From UBA2040 sp041751955 (GTDB taxonomy: Bacteria; Bacteroidota; Bacteroidia; Flavobacteriales_D; Crocinitomicaceae), in the NCBI GenBank assembly GCA_041751955.1, contig JBGSIB010000046.1, forward strand, positions 89,827 to 153,826: DNA of 64,000 bases, given 5' to 3'. Position 1 is the stretch's first letter, and each line of letters begins with the position of its first letter. Made by a program: the position numbers and the translations under genes. The notes below the pieces were generated by a model, which saw only the letters and a list, made by a program, of their open reading frames with translations, did no database searches and had not been told where the DNA came from. Below, piece after piece: positions 35,104-44,316 of this stretch.

Positions 35104-35730
35104 TTAACGAGTTTTCATTTCAATTTTCAAGGTGAAAGCCCCTTCTGCAAGACCATCTGCACCAGTTACTCCAATGACTACTCGGTAAGGAGTACCAAGC
35201 GCTAAAATATCGTTTACAATACGCGTATGATCTTGGGTTTTACCTTTTTTAGGACGATCCCATTTGTGTTCTGCTTCACATCTTACACATCTAGGTAAGT
35301 TTGGAACCAAATCATTCGAATTTTCACCAATTTCGTATGCATAAACACTAAAGTTTTGACTTGGGTCATCTGGAACAACAGTGATAACCAGTTCAGAATA
35401 CTTTGGAACTATACCCGTGAAGAATATATGATTCCCTGTAAATTTTGATTTTTGAGTCTCAGGGAAACATGTATTCTGACTGCTCCAAGCCCATGATAAG
35501 TCACTCATGCGTGTGCCATCGGAAAGATTTCCTGCGTAAGTTATTGTTCCATTGGGAACAGGTGTAATTCCATATATTTTTGGAGGTTGCGGTGCCTCAT
35601 CTTCTGCGACTTCCACAACTTCTGGTGCCTCTACTGAAATTACTTCAGCTGGTTCAACTTCTCCAAATACACCTTGTCCAAAAGATACTAAGGATAATGT
35701 ACAGAAGGCAATTGTTGCTATGATTTTCAT
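35104..35730 (-). CDS. secreted protein of unknown function
   Basis: The 208-aa protein has a signal peptide (MKIIATIAFCTLSLVSFGQ). The mature N-terminus is acidic and valine-rich (EVEPAEVISVEAPEVVEVAEDE, partly low complexity), which may be a flexible spacer. The rest is beta-rich (NGTITYAGNLSDGTRMSD, HIFFTGIVPKYSELVITVVP, TPYRVVIGVTGADG) with paired cysteines (CVRCEAEH). I recognise no family. It lies 39 nt downstream of another small secreted protein gene at 35770 on the same strand, so the two may form an operon. Confidence 0.75.
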   Translation of the reverse strand: MKIIATIAFCTLSLVSFGQGVFGEVEPAEVISVEAPEVVEVAEDEAPQPPKIYGITPVPNGTITYAGNLSDGTRMSDLSWAWSSQNTCFPETQKSKFTGNHIFFTGIVPKYSELVITVVPDDPSQNFSVYAYEIGENSNDLVPNLPRCVRCEAEHKWDRPKKGKTQDHTRIVNDILALGTPYRVVIGVTGADGLAEGAFTLKIEMKTR

Positions 35731-35769
35731 GATTTCTTGGTTTAAATTTCTACAATGTGTATGAAAATA

Positions 35770-36324
35770 TTATTGACCGTTGATTCTGTAAATAAATTTA
35801 TTACCAACGGAGTTGTTCTTCATCGCAACACTGATTATTTTTCCACGTGCATTGTTTACCACAAAAGTCTTCACCTTTGCATCGTTGTCATTGGGAAATG
35901 TGTAGGTTGAAACAGTATTTGAAGTCCCATCTTGAGCATGTGTGCAGATAGCAACACCCGTTTCTGCCTTACCATCATATTTATTAATGGTGATGGTTAC
36001 TTTGTCCTCAAACGAAGGAGGTGTGACAAATGTGCTTTTTGTTTGACCCATAATTGTCCCGGTTTCGTTTCCACCGTCAATTTCTAATCTTCTTGGCCCC
36101 ATAGTAGCCCCACTGTTGTTGACTATCCAGTTCCAGTGATTACGCAATGTAACTACTGCTGCTTTGAAAGGATTCAATTGAATGTTTGGTTTCCATGGAC
36201 CCCATTTTTCCCATGTTTTTTGCGCTAATTTTTGACCTTGATTACAGTTGGGAAGGTCTGCATTTGGTGATGTGAATGAAAGTCCAATCAGAAGAAGGCT
36301 CATTGCGAATACTAATTTTTTCAT
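35770..36324 (-). CDS. secreted protein of unknown function
   Basis: The 184-aa protein has a signal peptide (MKKLVFAMSLLLIGLSFTS). The mature part has a basic, aromatic N-terminal segment (LAQKTWEKWGPWKPNIQL), then beta-type strands rich in Asn/Gly/Thr (LEIDGGNETGTIMG, KVTITINKYDGKAETG). Two cysteines are present near the start and middle. I recognise no family. It is upstream of the 35104 gene on the same strand. A -7 box (TACTTTTG, 36353-36360) lies about 29 nt before its start. Confidence 0.75.
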   Translation of the reverse strand: MKKLVFAMSLLLIGLSFTSPNADLPNCNQGQKLAQKTWEKWGPWKPNIQLNPFKAAVVTLRNHWNWIVNNSGATMGPRRLEIDGGNETGTIMGQTKSTFVTPPSFEDKVTITINKYDGKAETGVAICTHAQDGTSNTVSTYTFPNDNDAKVKTFVVNNARGKIISVAMKNNSVGNKFIYRINGQ

Positions 36325-36352
36325 CTTATTTATATTTTAGGATTAATAATTC

Positions 36353-36360
36353 CAAAAGTA
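36353..36360 (-). promoter_or_regulatory. -7 box (TACTTTTG) for the 35770 gene
   Basis: Perfect TAnnTTTG match. The nearest TTG-like element upstream is at a longer spacing than usual. Confidence 0.35.
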
Positions 36361-36442
36361 CCAGCAAGAGATTCAGCAGGTGTCCAAGAATACGGTCATG
36401 GATGAAAAATACCTGAATTCAGGGAGCTCCAAATCTTGAACG

Positions 36443-36475
36443 TAAAAAAGGCGTCATGTATAAACATAACGCCTT
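36443..36475 (-). terminator. terminator of the dcw operon
   Basis: A 12-nt arm AAGGCGTCATGT (36448-36459) pairs with 36464-36475 around ATAA, with one mismatch. Read on the minus strand it is followed by TTTTTT. It lies 50 nt after the yqeY stop. A weaker 7-bp hairpin (36490-36496 with 36516-36522) sits right after the stop codon. Confidence 0.8.
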
Positions 36476-36524
36476 CGGATTCCTTCTTCTAGGCTTACCT
36501 AGAACTTGGAGAATAAAGCCTATT

Positions 36525-36971
36525 TTATTTGGACAATTGTTGCTTTACCAAGTTGGCAATCATCTTTCCATCAGCTTTTCCAGCTAATTTCCCAGATAAA
36601 ACGCCCATGACTTTGCCCATGTCTTGTGGACCAGCTGCACCGGTTTGTGTTATAGCCATTGCAACCTCCGTAGCAACTTCTTCTTCAGTCATCATCTTTG
36701 GTAAATACGATTCCAAAACTTCTGCTTGGAATTTTTCTTCAGCTGCTAAATCTTCACGATTTTGCTCCATATACAATTGATACGTTTCCGTACGTTGTTT
36801 GTGCAATTTCATGACGATTTTCAAAGCGGATTCATCAGTAACTTCGCCGGAACCAGATGTTGCCTCCAACATTAATTTGGATTTAATATCTCGAAGAACA
36901 GCTAGTTTTTCTTTGTCTTTGCTTAGCATGGCCGATTTGATGTCGGCGCTAATTTGTTCCATGAATCCCAT
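36525..36971 (-). CDS. yqeY: GatB/YqeY domain protein
   Basis: The 148-aa protein is a stand-alone YqeY domain, homologous to the C-terminal tRNA-binding region of GatB. It has the typical opening MEQISADIKSAMLSKDKEKLAVLRDIKSKL (shortened here as ISADIKSAMLSKDKEKL), the middle LESYLPKMMTEEEV, and the ending KMIANLVKQQL. Its role is unsettled; a tRNA or amidotransferase link is only inferred from homology. The start codon's first base overlaps the last base of the ftsZ stop, so its translation depends on ftsZ. The ftsZ-yqeY order is one I recall as common in Bacteroidota. It is the last gene before the operon terminator. Confidence 0.9.
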   Translation of the reverse strand: MGFMEQISADIKSAMLSKDKEKLAVLRDIKSKLMLEATSGSGEVTDESALKIVMKLHKQRTETYQLYMEQNREDLAAEEKFQAEVLESYLPKMMTEEEVATEVAMAITQTGAAGPQDMGKVMGVLSGKLAGKADGKMIANLVKQQLSK

Positions 36972-38581
36972 TAGTCTACGTTATCGTGTAAAAATGAATT
37001 ACCTCCTCGCAATGTCGATCCTTTTCCGTCTTCATCCTCATTCAAACCAAAGCGACTGATATTGTCATTCGTGCTTTGTTTTGTTTCGTCCAATTGAATG
37101 TTTCTGCGAACATAGGCTGGTTCTTTTTCGAATTCTGAAATACCATTTGGTTTTTTCAATTTCATGGTATATTCCTGAATTCGTTGCAAACGCTCACGAT
37201 TTAACCGTTGTTGTTCTTCAGGAGAAAGTGTAGTTTGAATGTCTTCTGGTGCTGTTGTTTGCATATTATTGGGCAATTCGTCCTCGTCGAGCAAATAACG
37301 CGTTATTTCTTCCTCCTTTTGCTCTTTTGAAGCTTGTTGCTCCATTTCCCAATCAAAGTTGATAGCACTTTGTTCTTGTGCAGTTTCTTTAACGAATGGA
37401 GTTTCTTCTTCGAACAAGTTGTTTGATTCTGAACTTACTTCGTAATTTGTCGATTTTGAAATTGTTTCTTCTTCTTCTTTTAAAAACGGTTCTTCTTCAA
37501 CTGTTTCAGCAACCGTTTGATGTTTCTCTGTTGGAGAATTCAAAGGTGTTACAACTTCTTTTCTTGCTTCTTCTTCCAAAGGCAAGATTTTACGTTCTAC
37601 TTTTTCGTATGAATTTGATGATCCAGTTTGGAAACCAGTTGCAATAATGGTAACACTCAATTTGTCTCCTAATGTTTCATCGTAACCATGTCCCCAAATT
37701 ACGTCGGCTGATGAACCAGCTTCGTCTTGGATATAGTCTGTGATTTCTGTGATTTCGTCCATCAAAACTTCTTTTGCACCATAAGTGATGTTCAACAAAA
37801 CGTAGTTGGCACCAGAAATTTCGCTGTCGTTCAACAATGGTGAATTCAAGGCTTGTTGAACAGCTTTAGTCGCTCTGTTATCACCTTCTGCTGCTGCACT
37901 ACCCATTATGGCCACTCCGCTGTCTTTCATAACGGTGTTTACATCATTGAAATCGACATTGATTGCACCAGTTACTGAAATTACATCTGCAATTCCTTTG
38001 GCGGCTGTAGTCAATACATCATCCGCTTGAGAGAAGGCATTGCCGATAGTCAAGTTTCCAGAAATCTCACGTAATTTTTCGTTGTTGATTACTAAAAGTG
38101 TATCAACATTTTTGCGCATTTCTTCCAAGCCTTCTTCGGCTTGTTGACGTCTTTTACGACCTTCAAATCCGAAAGGAACTGTGATAATTCCAACGGTCAA
38201 AATACCCATTTCTTTGGCAACAGAAGCGATAACTGGACCGGCACCTGTACCTGTTCCACCACCCATTCCTGCTGTTACGAAAACCATTTTGGTATTCGTT
38301 CCTAAAAACTCGCGGATATCATCAATATTTTCTACTGCGGCATTTTTCCCAATTTCTGGAATAGATCCAGCCCCACGTCCTTCTGTTAAAGATGGACCAA
38401 GTTGGATTTTATTCGGTACTGGTGAAATGTCCAAGGCTTGTTTGTCAGTGTTACAGACGTAGAAGTCCACACCTTCAATACCTTGCTTGTACATGTGGTT
38501 TACTGCATTGCTTCCACCACCACCTACACCGATAACTTTGATAATCGATGTGTTTTTGTCTTTTGGCAAATCAAATTCCAT
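36971..38581 (-). CDS. ftsZ: cell division GTPase FtsZ
   Basis: FtsZ polymerises into the Z ring at the division site. I start at 38581 (MEFDLPKD, 536 aa); the 24 codons before it belong to the ftsA gap. The GTPase signature GGGTGTG is at 107-113, and the tubulin-like core ends near residue 320. A long acidic Glu/Gln-rich linker follows (about 335-475), then the conserved C-terminal partner-binding peptide as EPAYVRR (about 487-493) and a further 40-residue tail. The length is greater than E. coli FtsZ because of the linker, as in other Bacteroidota. It overlaps yqeY by one base and follows ftsA after 22 nt. Confidence 0.97.
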   Translation of the reverse strand: MEFDLPKDKNTSIIKVIGVGGGGSNAVNHMYKQGIEGVDFYVCNTDKQALDISPVPNKIQLGPSLTEGRGAGSIPEIGKNAAVENIDDIREFLGTNTKMVFVTAGMGGGTGTGAGPVIASVAKEMGILTVGIITVPFGFEGRKRRQQAEEGLEEMRKNVDTLLVINNEKLREISGNLTIGNAFSQADDVLTTAAKGIADVISVTGAINVDFNDVNTVMKDSGVAIMGSAAAEGDNRATKAVQQALNSPLLNDSEISGANYVLLNITYGAKEVLMDEITEITDYIQDEAGSSADVIWGHGYDETLGDKLSVTIIATGFQTGSSNSYEKVERKILPLEEEARKEVVTPLNSPTEKHQTVAETVEEEPFLKEEEETISKSTNYEVSSESNNLFEEETPFVKETAQEQSAINFDWEMEQQASKEQKEEEITRYLLDEDELPNNMQTTAPEDIQTTLSPEEQQRLNRERLQRIQEYTMKLKKPNGISEFEKEPAYVRRNIQLDETKQSTNDNISRFGLNEDEDGKGSTLRGGNSFLHDNVD

Positions 38582-38603
38582 TTTTTCTATTTTTTGCTTT
38601 ATT

Positions 38604-39887
38604 CTAATCTTCTTCGGTGAACCATTCCTTGCTAGTAGCAATGATTTTGTCAAAGAAATTTCCTCGTAATTTTTTCGAATGTGTTTTGACTTTCGCTCCT
38701 TTTTTAGAAACGGCTTCTGTCATTACTTCTTTTTCGAATCCTTTTAAAACCAGACCAATACCCGTTGAATACATCGGGCTTGTCAAGTTTTCAATTTTGT
38801 TGTTGCTTGCTAAATGTTCAGTTGGATAGCCGATACGCGTATCCATTCCGGTAACGTATTCAAACAATTGCGTCATGTGCTTCAATTGAGCACCACCACC
38901 CGTGACAACTATTCCACCAATCAATTTTTTCTCATAACCTGAGTTACGAATTTCGTAGTGAACCAATTCTATGATTTCTTCCATTCGGCTTTGAATGATG
39001 TTCGCCAAATTACGGAGGGTAATTTCTTTTGGATCTTTACCTCGTAAACCTGGAATACAAACTACTTCGTTTTCGCTGCTTTCGCTCGCTAAGGCTGAAC
39101 CAAATTTTTGTTTCAACATTTCAGCTTGACGTTTCATTATTGTACAACCTTCTTTGATATCATCCGTTATTACGTTTCCTCCAAAAGGAATGACCGCTGT
39201 GTGACGAATGATTCCATCGTGAAATATGGCAATATCTGTTGTTCCACCACCGATGTCAACCAAAACTACTCCTGCTTCTTTCTCTTCATCAGAAAGAACA
39301 GATTCAGCTGAAGCAATAGGTTCTAAAATAATGTCTTTTACTTCTAGACCTGCTTTCTGAACGCATTTGTTGATGTTCAATACGGCGCCAACATTTCCTG
39401 TAATGATATGGAAATTGGCTTCCAAACGAACTCCAGCGTGACCAATTGGGTCTTTAATACCTTGCTCATTATCAACAATATATTCCTGAGGAATCACTGT
39501 AATGATTTCTTCTCCTGGATTCATTACCAATTTGTACATGTCCTCTACTAAAGCGTCGATGTCTTTTTGGCTGATTTCATTTTCATGTTGATCACGTGTA
39601 TGAATGCCTCGATGTTGCAAGCTTTTGATATGCTGACCAGCAATACCAACGTTTACATTGTGAAGAATCACATCGTATTTTTCGCTAATGGAATCTTGAG
39701 CAATAGTAACAGCAGATTGTATAGACTGTACTGTTTTCTCGATATTGGCCACAATACCGCGCATCACACCCAGTGATTCACTAGAACCCATGGCTAAGAT
39801 TTCTATCTTGCCGTGCTCATTTTTGCGACCAACGAAACAAGCAATCTTTGTTGTTCCGATATCTAAGCCTACTACTACTTTTGACAT
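38604..39887 (-). CDS. ftsA: cell division protein FtsA
   Basis: FtsA is the actin-like protein that anchors FtsZ to the membrane. The 427-aa protein has the phosphate-1 loop GLDIGTTKIA (near residue 5), the SHS2 subdomain typical of FtsA (about residues 85-165), the phosphate-2 loop VDIGGGTTDIA (about 212) and the adenosine motif VVTGGGAQLK. The C-terminus (RGNFFDKIIATSKEWFTEED) can form the amphipathic membrane-targeting helix. The start is one base after the ftsQ stop, so translation is coupled. The length is slightly greater than E. coli FtsA. Confidence 0.96.
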   Translation of the reverse strand: MSKVVVGLDIGTTKIACFVGRKNEHGKIEILAMGSSESLGVMRGIVANIEKTVQSIQSAVTIAQDSISEKYDVILHNVNVGIAGQHIKSLQHRGIHTRDQHENEISQKDIDALVEDMYKLVMNPGEEIITVIPQEYIVDNEQGIKDPIGHAGVRLEANFHIITGNVGAVLNINKCVQKAGLEVKDIILEPIASAESVLSDEEKEAGVVLVDIGGGTTDIAIFHDGIIRHTAVIPFGGNVITDDIKEGCTIMKRQAEMLKQKFGSALASESSENEVVCIPGLRGKDPKEITLRNLANIIQSRMEEIIELVHYEIRNSGYEKKLIGGIVVTGGGAQLKHMTQLFEYVTGMDTRIGYPTEHLASNNKIENLTSPMYSTGIGLVLKGFEKEVMTEAVSKKGAKVKTHSKKLRGNFFDKIIATSKEWFTEED

Positions 39888-39888
39888 A

Positions 39889-40689
39889 CTATTGTTTTTT
39901 CTTCTTGCAAACTATCTGACCGTCGTATTTTAAGACGATTTCATCATATTTATCCCAACCTTCATATGGTAAACCATACCTATAAAATGTCTTTAGCTTC
40001 TCAAACTTGTCTGAAACTTCCTTTTCAGATAGAGCAGAACCAAAGACTATGGTGTGGCCTCCAACCTGCGGTATCAGTACAAATTCACCTTTTTTGTTGT
40101 AGTTTATTTGTGCCACTTGTGCAAGGAGGAAGGGGTCATTACAAACATAATTCGTTATTCGGTACACATCGTCGAGTTTTCGAATACTTTTCAAGGAATC
40201 ATTGTTAATTAGCTCGTGGACAGGTGGAGAGCTTAATCTGTCTGGAATTTCGCCATTTACAACCAACACTCTGGCTGTATGTAATCCTCCCGGTGAAAGG
40301 GTGTATCCTTCGCTATCCAAATAAAAGCTTTCATTGTATTTGTTGAAAATACGCGCTATTGGTTTCCTTAGTACTATGTGGATAGACCAATCAGGACCAA
40401 TTTTTGTGTACACACGTGCATCTCGAACTTCCCCTAATGACGTAATATACGCCTCGATTTTCTCCACGTCCAATTGATCAAAAGTCTGTCCAGGAAAAAT
40501 AAGTCCTTCAGCTTTTAACCTATCAATTAGTTCTCCGCCAGTCAAGAAGATGTTTTCTCCCTCTGGTGGAACAGGAATAACAGGTTCGTTCATGACTGTT
40601 TTGCCCTGTGCCCTGTAGACAAAACCAACGGTGATCGTTACCAAAATGGCTATCAACCCAACAATTGCTATTTTCATCCAACGTTTCAA
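39889..40689 (-). CDS. ftsQ: cell division protein FtsQ
   Basis: The 266-aa protein has a short cytoplasmic start, one transmembrane helix (about residues 8-25) and a periplasmic region that recruits FtsB/FtsL. The POTRA-like part opens near GGELIDRLKAEGLIFPGQTFDQL, a few residues beyond the usual position. The family is poorly conserved, so the call rests largely on topology, length and its position between murC and ftsA, both unambiguous. It overlaps the murC stop region by 4 nt, and ftsA follows after 1 nt. Confidence 0.88.
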   Translation of the reverse strand: MKRWMKIAIVGLIAILVTITVGFVYRAQGKTVMNEPVIPVPPEGENIFLTGGELIDRLKAEGLIFPGQTFDQLDVEKIEAYITSLGEVRDARVYTKIGPDWSIHIVLRKPIARIFNKYNESFYLDSEGYTLSPGGLHTARVLVVNGEIPDRLSSPPVHELINNDSLKSIRKLDDVYRITNYVCNDPFLLAQVAQINYNKKGEFVLIPQVGGHTIVFGSALSEKEVSDKFEKLKTFYRYGLPYEGWDKYDEIVLKYDGQIVCKKKKQ

Positions 40690-42068
40690 TATAGCTTGGT
40701 TTGTGTTATAGGTTCAACAATTCTATCAATATCACCAGCACCGATGGTCAAAAGAACAACATCGTTTAAGGTTTTGACGTATTCAATCACTTCTGAAGGC
40801 AACATTAATGCCTTTTTTTGAGCATTAATTTTTACAAGCAATGACTCACTAGTTACTCCTTCGATTGGTAATTCTCGAGCGGGATATATGGGTAATAAAA
40901 TACAGTCGTCGAGCCGAGAAAGTTGCTCTGTGAATCCCTCGAAGAAGTCTTGAGTTCGACTAAAAAGATGGGGCTGAAAAATACCCACTGTTTTACGATG
41001 TGGATACAACAAAGCAATAGAATCCAGTAAAGCTTTAATCTCTGTTGGATGGTGTGCATAATCGTCGATGTAGACAAAGTCTGGCCGTTGAATGTGATAT
41101 TCGAATCGTCGTTTGACCCCTTTGAACGTTTCCAAACCATGACGTATAGTCTCTTCAGACAAGCCTAGCCAGAGACACAGAACTATACATGCAAGGGCAT
41201 TTTCTGCGTTGTGAATTCCTGGAATACCCAACTGAACGTTTTCCCATCTGAAATTGGGTCCATGAACGCTGAAAAGAAATTGTTCGTTTTCGAAACGTAA
41301 ATCGGTTATATGAAAATCGGCTCGATCGTTTTCGACAGAGTAGGTGTAATTTTCGGCTTTGGTGCTCAAGGGTAATCCGAAACGAGATACCAAAAGGCCT
41401 CCTTCATCGATTAAAGCTGCGTATTCTTGAAATCCTTTTTGAAAATTTTCAACTGTTCCATAGATGTCCAGATGATCTGGATCCATGGCTGTAATTATTG
41501 AGGCAAAAGGTTTTAATTGTAAAAAACTACGGTCAAATTCATCGGCTTCAATAACTGAATATTCGGCAGACGGGTGTCCAACATAATTGGTGTTGAAATT
41601 GCTTGAAATTCCGCCTAAAAAAGCATTACATTTGATGTTGGATTCGTTCAACATGTGTGCAAGAAGTGAACTGGTTGTTGTTTTTCCGTGAGTTCCAGCT
41701 ACGCCCAGTCCTTTGTAATTTCTGGTGAGTATTCCTAGTATTTGTGAACGTTTGAAAATAGAATATCCTTCCTTTTGTAAAAACAAGAATTCGCCAAAAT
41801 CTGCAGGGACGGCAGGAGTGCGAATAACCAATGTTTCTGATTTTGAAGCGAAGTTTTTAGGAATATTTTTACCTAAATCTTCAAAGTGAATTTGCGCACC
41901 CATTTGAGACAGTTCGTCTGTAATTTTTGAGGGTGTTTTATCATATCCCCCTACCTCAAAATTTTCTGCGATAAAATATTTAGCCAAAGCTGACATGCCA
42001 ATACCTCCAATGCCTAAGAAATAGACTTTTTTGTAGTCGGAAAGTGATATGTTGTCGAGTAAACTCAT
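40686..42068 (-). CDS. murC: UDP-N-acetylmuramate--L-alanine ligase
   Basis: MurC adds the first L-Ala to UDP-MurNAc in the cytoplasm. The 460-aa protein has the N-terminal UDP-binding glycine loop FLGIGGIGMSALAKYF, the ATP P-loop GTHGKTTTSSLLA (about residues 120-132), EADEFDRSFL, PDHLDIYG, the HNAENALA helix start and YIDDYAHHPTEI in the C-terminal domain. These are all hallmarks of MurC. It overlaps both neighbours by 4 nt, starting 4 nt before the end of murG. Confidence 0.97.
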   Translation of the reverse strand: MSLLDNISLSDYKKVYFLGIGGIGMSALAKYFIAENFEVGGYDKTPSKITDELSQMGAQIHFEDLGKNIPKNFASKSETLVIRTPAVPADFGEFLFLQKEGYSIFKRSQILGILTRNYKGLGVAGTHGKTTTSSLLAHMLNESNIKCNAFLGGISSNFNTNYVGHPSAEYSVIEADEFDRSFLQLKPFASIITAMDPDHLDIYGTVENFQKGFQEYAALIDEGGLLVSRFGLPLSTKAENYTYSVENDRADFHITDLRFENEQFLFSVHGPNFRWENVQLGIPGIHNAENALACIVLCLWLGLSEETIRHGLETFKGVKRRFEYHIQRPDFVYIDDYAHHPTEIKALLDSIALLYPHRKTVGIFQPHLFSRTQDFFEGFTEQLSRLDDCILLPIYPARELPIEGVTSESLLVKINAQKKALMLPSEVIEYVKTLNDVVLLTIGAGDIDRIVEPITQTKLY

Positions 42069-43168
42069 TTTTTGGCAATAGATTCTATTACATTTACGAT
42101 ATCTGTGGTGGCAGAGGATTTACCCATTTTGAGAATGTTTTCACTTAAAACGTCTCTTTTCGACTGATTCCTCAACAATTCGATAGCAGTTGGAATCAAC
42201 ATGGTGATGGATTCATGATCTTTTATCAAAATGGCTGCTTCATTTTTGACCAAGGCCATTGCGTTTTTCGTCTGATGATCCTCCGCAACATTGGGCGATG
42301 GAACTAGAATGGCGGGTTTGCCAACCAAGCACAATTCTGAAACCGACAAGGCTCCAGCTCTCGAAATGATAACATCTGCTGCTTGATAGGCTTCGGCCAT
42401 GTTTTGAATAAAGGCGCTAAAATGAAGGTTTTCCGGTTTGTTGCCCTTTAATTCTTGAGTGATTTTTTCCAAATAAAAGGCACCACATTGCCAGATGAAT
42501 TGTGCTTCAGATTCTCGGATGAGGTCCAGTTTCTCCATAACGGACTGGTTCAAAGTTCTTGCCCCTAAACTTCCACCTATGATGAGCACAGTAGGTTTGT
42601 TTGGATTCAAATCCATGTTTTGTCTAGCAATCATTGGGTTTTTCTCAGCCGGAATTGCCGATAATCGTACTGGGTTTCCGGTGAAATGGATTTTGTTTTT
42701 ATCAAAAACGCTTTCCAAATTTTCATAGGCAACACAAATGGCATGTGCCTTCTTGGCTAAAATTCTGTTCGTTTTTCCTGGATAGGAATTTTGTTCTTGT
42801 AATAAAGTTGGAATGCCCAACATGTTTGCCATTTGCAAAGTGGGCCCAGAGGCATATCCACCAACACCAACAACGGCTTGAGGCTTGAATTTTTTAATTA
42901 TTTTTCTAGCTTTCAATAAGCTGGAAAAGATTTTAAAAGGCAAAGCAAAGTTGGAAAGTGTCAGTTTTCGTTGAAATCCTCGAATGTCTAAACCTTCAAT
43001 TTTGTAACCTGCCGTCGGAACTTTTTCCATCTCCATTTTTCCTTGAGCACCAATAAAAAGTATATCAACATGCGGATTACGTTTTTTGATTTCGTCGGCA
43101 ATAGCAATAGCAGGAAAGACATGTCCTCCTGTACCACCACCTGATATGATTATGCGTTCCAGTTTCAT
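42065..43168 (-). CDS. murG: UDP-GlcNAc:lipid I N-acetylglucosaminyltransferase MurG
   Basis: MurG makes lipid II at the cytoplasmic face of the membrane. The 367-aa protein has the GT28 signature GGTGGHVFPAIAIAD near residue 10, GVGGYASGPTL (about 99), EQNSYPGKTNRIL (about 122), and the donor-site segment IIGGSLGARTLNQ (about 195) with PSPNVAEDHQTKNA (about 288). The length and motif order match the family. It overlaps the ftsW stop and the murC start by 4 nt each. Confidence 0.97.
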   Translation of the reverse strand: MKLERIIISGGGTGGHVFPAIAIADEIKKRNPHVDILFIGAQGKMEMEKVPTAGYKIEGLDIRGFQRKLTLSNFALPFKIFSSLLKARKIIKKFKPQAVVGVGGYASGPTLQMANMLGIPTLLQEQNSYPGKTNRILAKKAHAICVAYENLESVFDKNKIHFTGNPVRLSAIPAEKNPMIARQNMDLNPNKPTVLIIGGSLGARTLNQSVMEKLDLIRESEAQFIWQCGAFYLEKITQELKGNKPENLHFSAFIQNMAEAYQAADVIISRAGALSVSELCLVGKPAILVPSPNVAEDHQTKNAMALVKNEAAILIKDHESITMLIPTAIELLRNQSKRDVLSENILKMGKSSATTDIVNVIESIAKK

Positions 43169-44313
43169 GATGAAATTGAAGAATTGATTTGTTTATTCGC
43201 TATACTTTGTACGACGCCTATGCCAGCACATGTCATAATCAACGCTGATCCACCCATTGCGAGTAAAGGCATATTTTGCCCTGTAACGGGAAATATTCCT
43301 ACACAAACTAGCATGTTAACAGTCGACATGGAGAGCATTAGTACGCCAATGCCTATACAAACATATGTTTCAAAGAGTCGTTCTGATCTTAGGCCGATTT
43401 TTATTATTCGGAACAAAAGAATAAGATAACACAAAATGAGAAATAAAGCCGAGAAAAGTCCAAATTCCTCCACAAAAGTGGCGTAATAAAAATCAGCGTA
43501 CGCTTCGGGTAAATACTCTTTTAGTTTACCATCACCAACACCTTGACCAAGTGTGCCTCCATTATAAATGGCTAGTTGTGCGTTCAGAGCTTGCGCGTTT
43601 GCAGCTACGTTTTTGCCGTTATCCATTCGATTAAAGATCCGGTTTTCCCATGTCTCCAATCGTGGCAGAAGATTCAAATCCGGAACGGCTTTGTGCAGAC
43701 CAACAACGGCTGAAAAAAGAACAACACCACCGCCTAACATTAGGGCTATTTTGCCAAAAGGAACTTTACCTAGAAAGAGCATGACCATACAAATACAGAA
43801 AAGAATAGCTGCTGTCGAAAAATTATCTTTTACTATCAATCCACATATGATAATTATCGGTAGAATTATGGGCCAAAACCCTTTCTTCCAGCTATTCATT
43901 AGGTCTTTTTTCTTTACCATTAATCTCGCTAAATAAACGACTAAGGCAAGTTTGGCAAAATCGGAAGATTGGAAGGTCAAGCCCACAAATGGTATTTGTA
44001 CCCATCTTCCCGCATTGTTTGATTTTGTTCCAAAGAAGAAAGTAAAAATGAGTATTGCTATGGCTAAATAGAATCCTAATTTGGATAACATGGAAAAGTA
44101 TTTGGGGTCTTGTCGTGACATCCAAATTAGTAAACTGAGGCCCATCAGCACATATACAAAATGTTTAAAGAGGTATTTGAAGGGTGTACTTCCTTCCATT
44201 TTCACCAAAATTGGGACAAAACTATACACACTGACCAAAGAAAAAGCCAGCATGATCAGCGTGATGATCCAAATGACGCGGTCGCCCTTTAAATATTCTA
44301 AATACTTGTTCAT
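43165..44313 (-). CDS. ftsW: SEDS peptidoglycan polymerase FtsW
   Basis: FtsW polymerises septal glycan strands and works with FtsI. The 382-aa protein is hydrophobic, with about ten transmembrane segments, and carries the SEDS signatures GGTLGQGVGDGKLKEYLPEA and FVEEFGLFSALFLIL, the large periplasmic loop before them, and the C-terminal GIFPVTGQNMPLLAMGGSAL. Its place in the operon separates it from RodA homologues. It is followed within 4 nt overlap by murG, and preceded after 3 nt by the 159-aa unknown gene. Confidence 0.95.
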   Translation of the reverse strand: MNKYLEYLKGDRVIWIITLIMLAFSLVSVYSFVPILVKMEGSTPFKYLFKHFVYVLMGLSLLIWMSRQDPKYFSMLSKLGFYLAIAILIFTFFFGTKSNNAGRWVQIPFVGLTFQSSDFAKLALVVYLARLMVKKKDLMNSWKKGFWPIILPIIIICGLIVKDNFSTAAILFCICMVMLFLGKVPFGKIALMLGGGVVLFSAVVGLHKAVPDLNLLPRLETWENRIFNRMDNGKNVAANAQALNAQLAIYNGGTLGQGVGDGKLKEYLPEAYADFYYATFVEEFGLFSALFLILCYLILLFRIIKIGLRSERLFETYVCIGIGVLMLSMSTVNMLVCVGIFPVTGQNMPLLAMGGSALIMTCAGIGVVQSIANKQINSSISS

Positions 44314-44316
44314 TTT

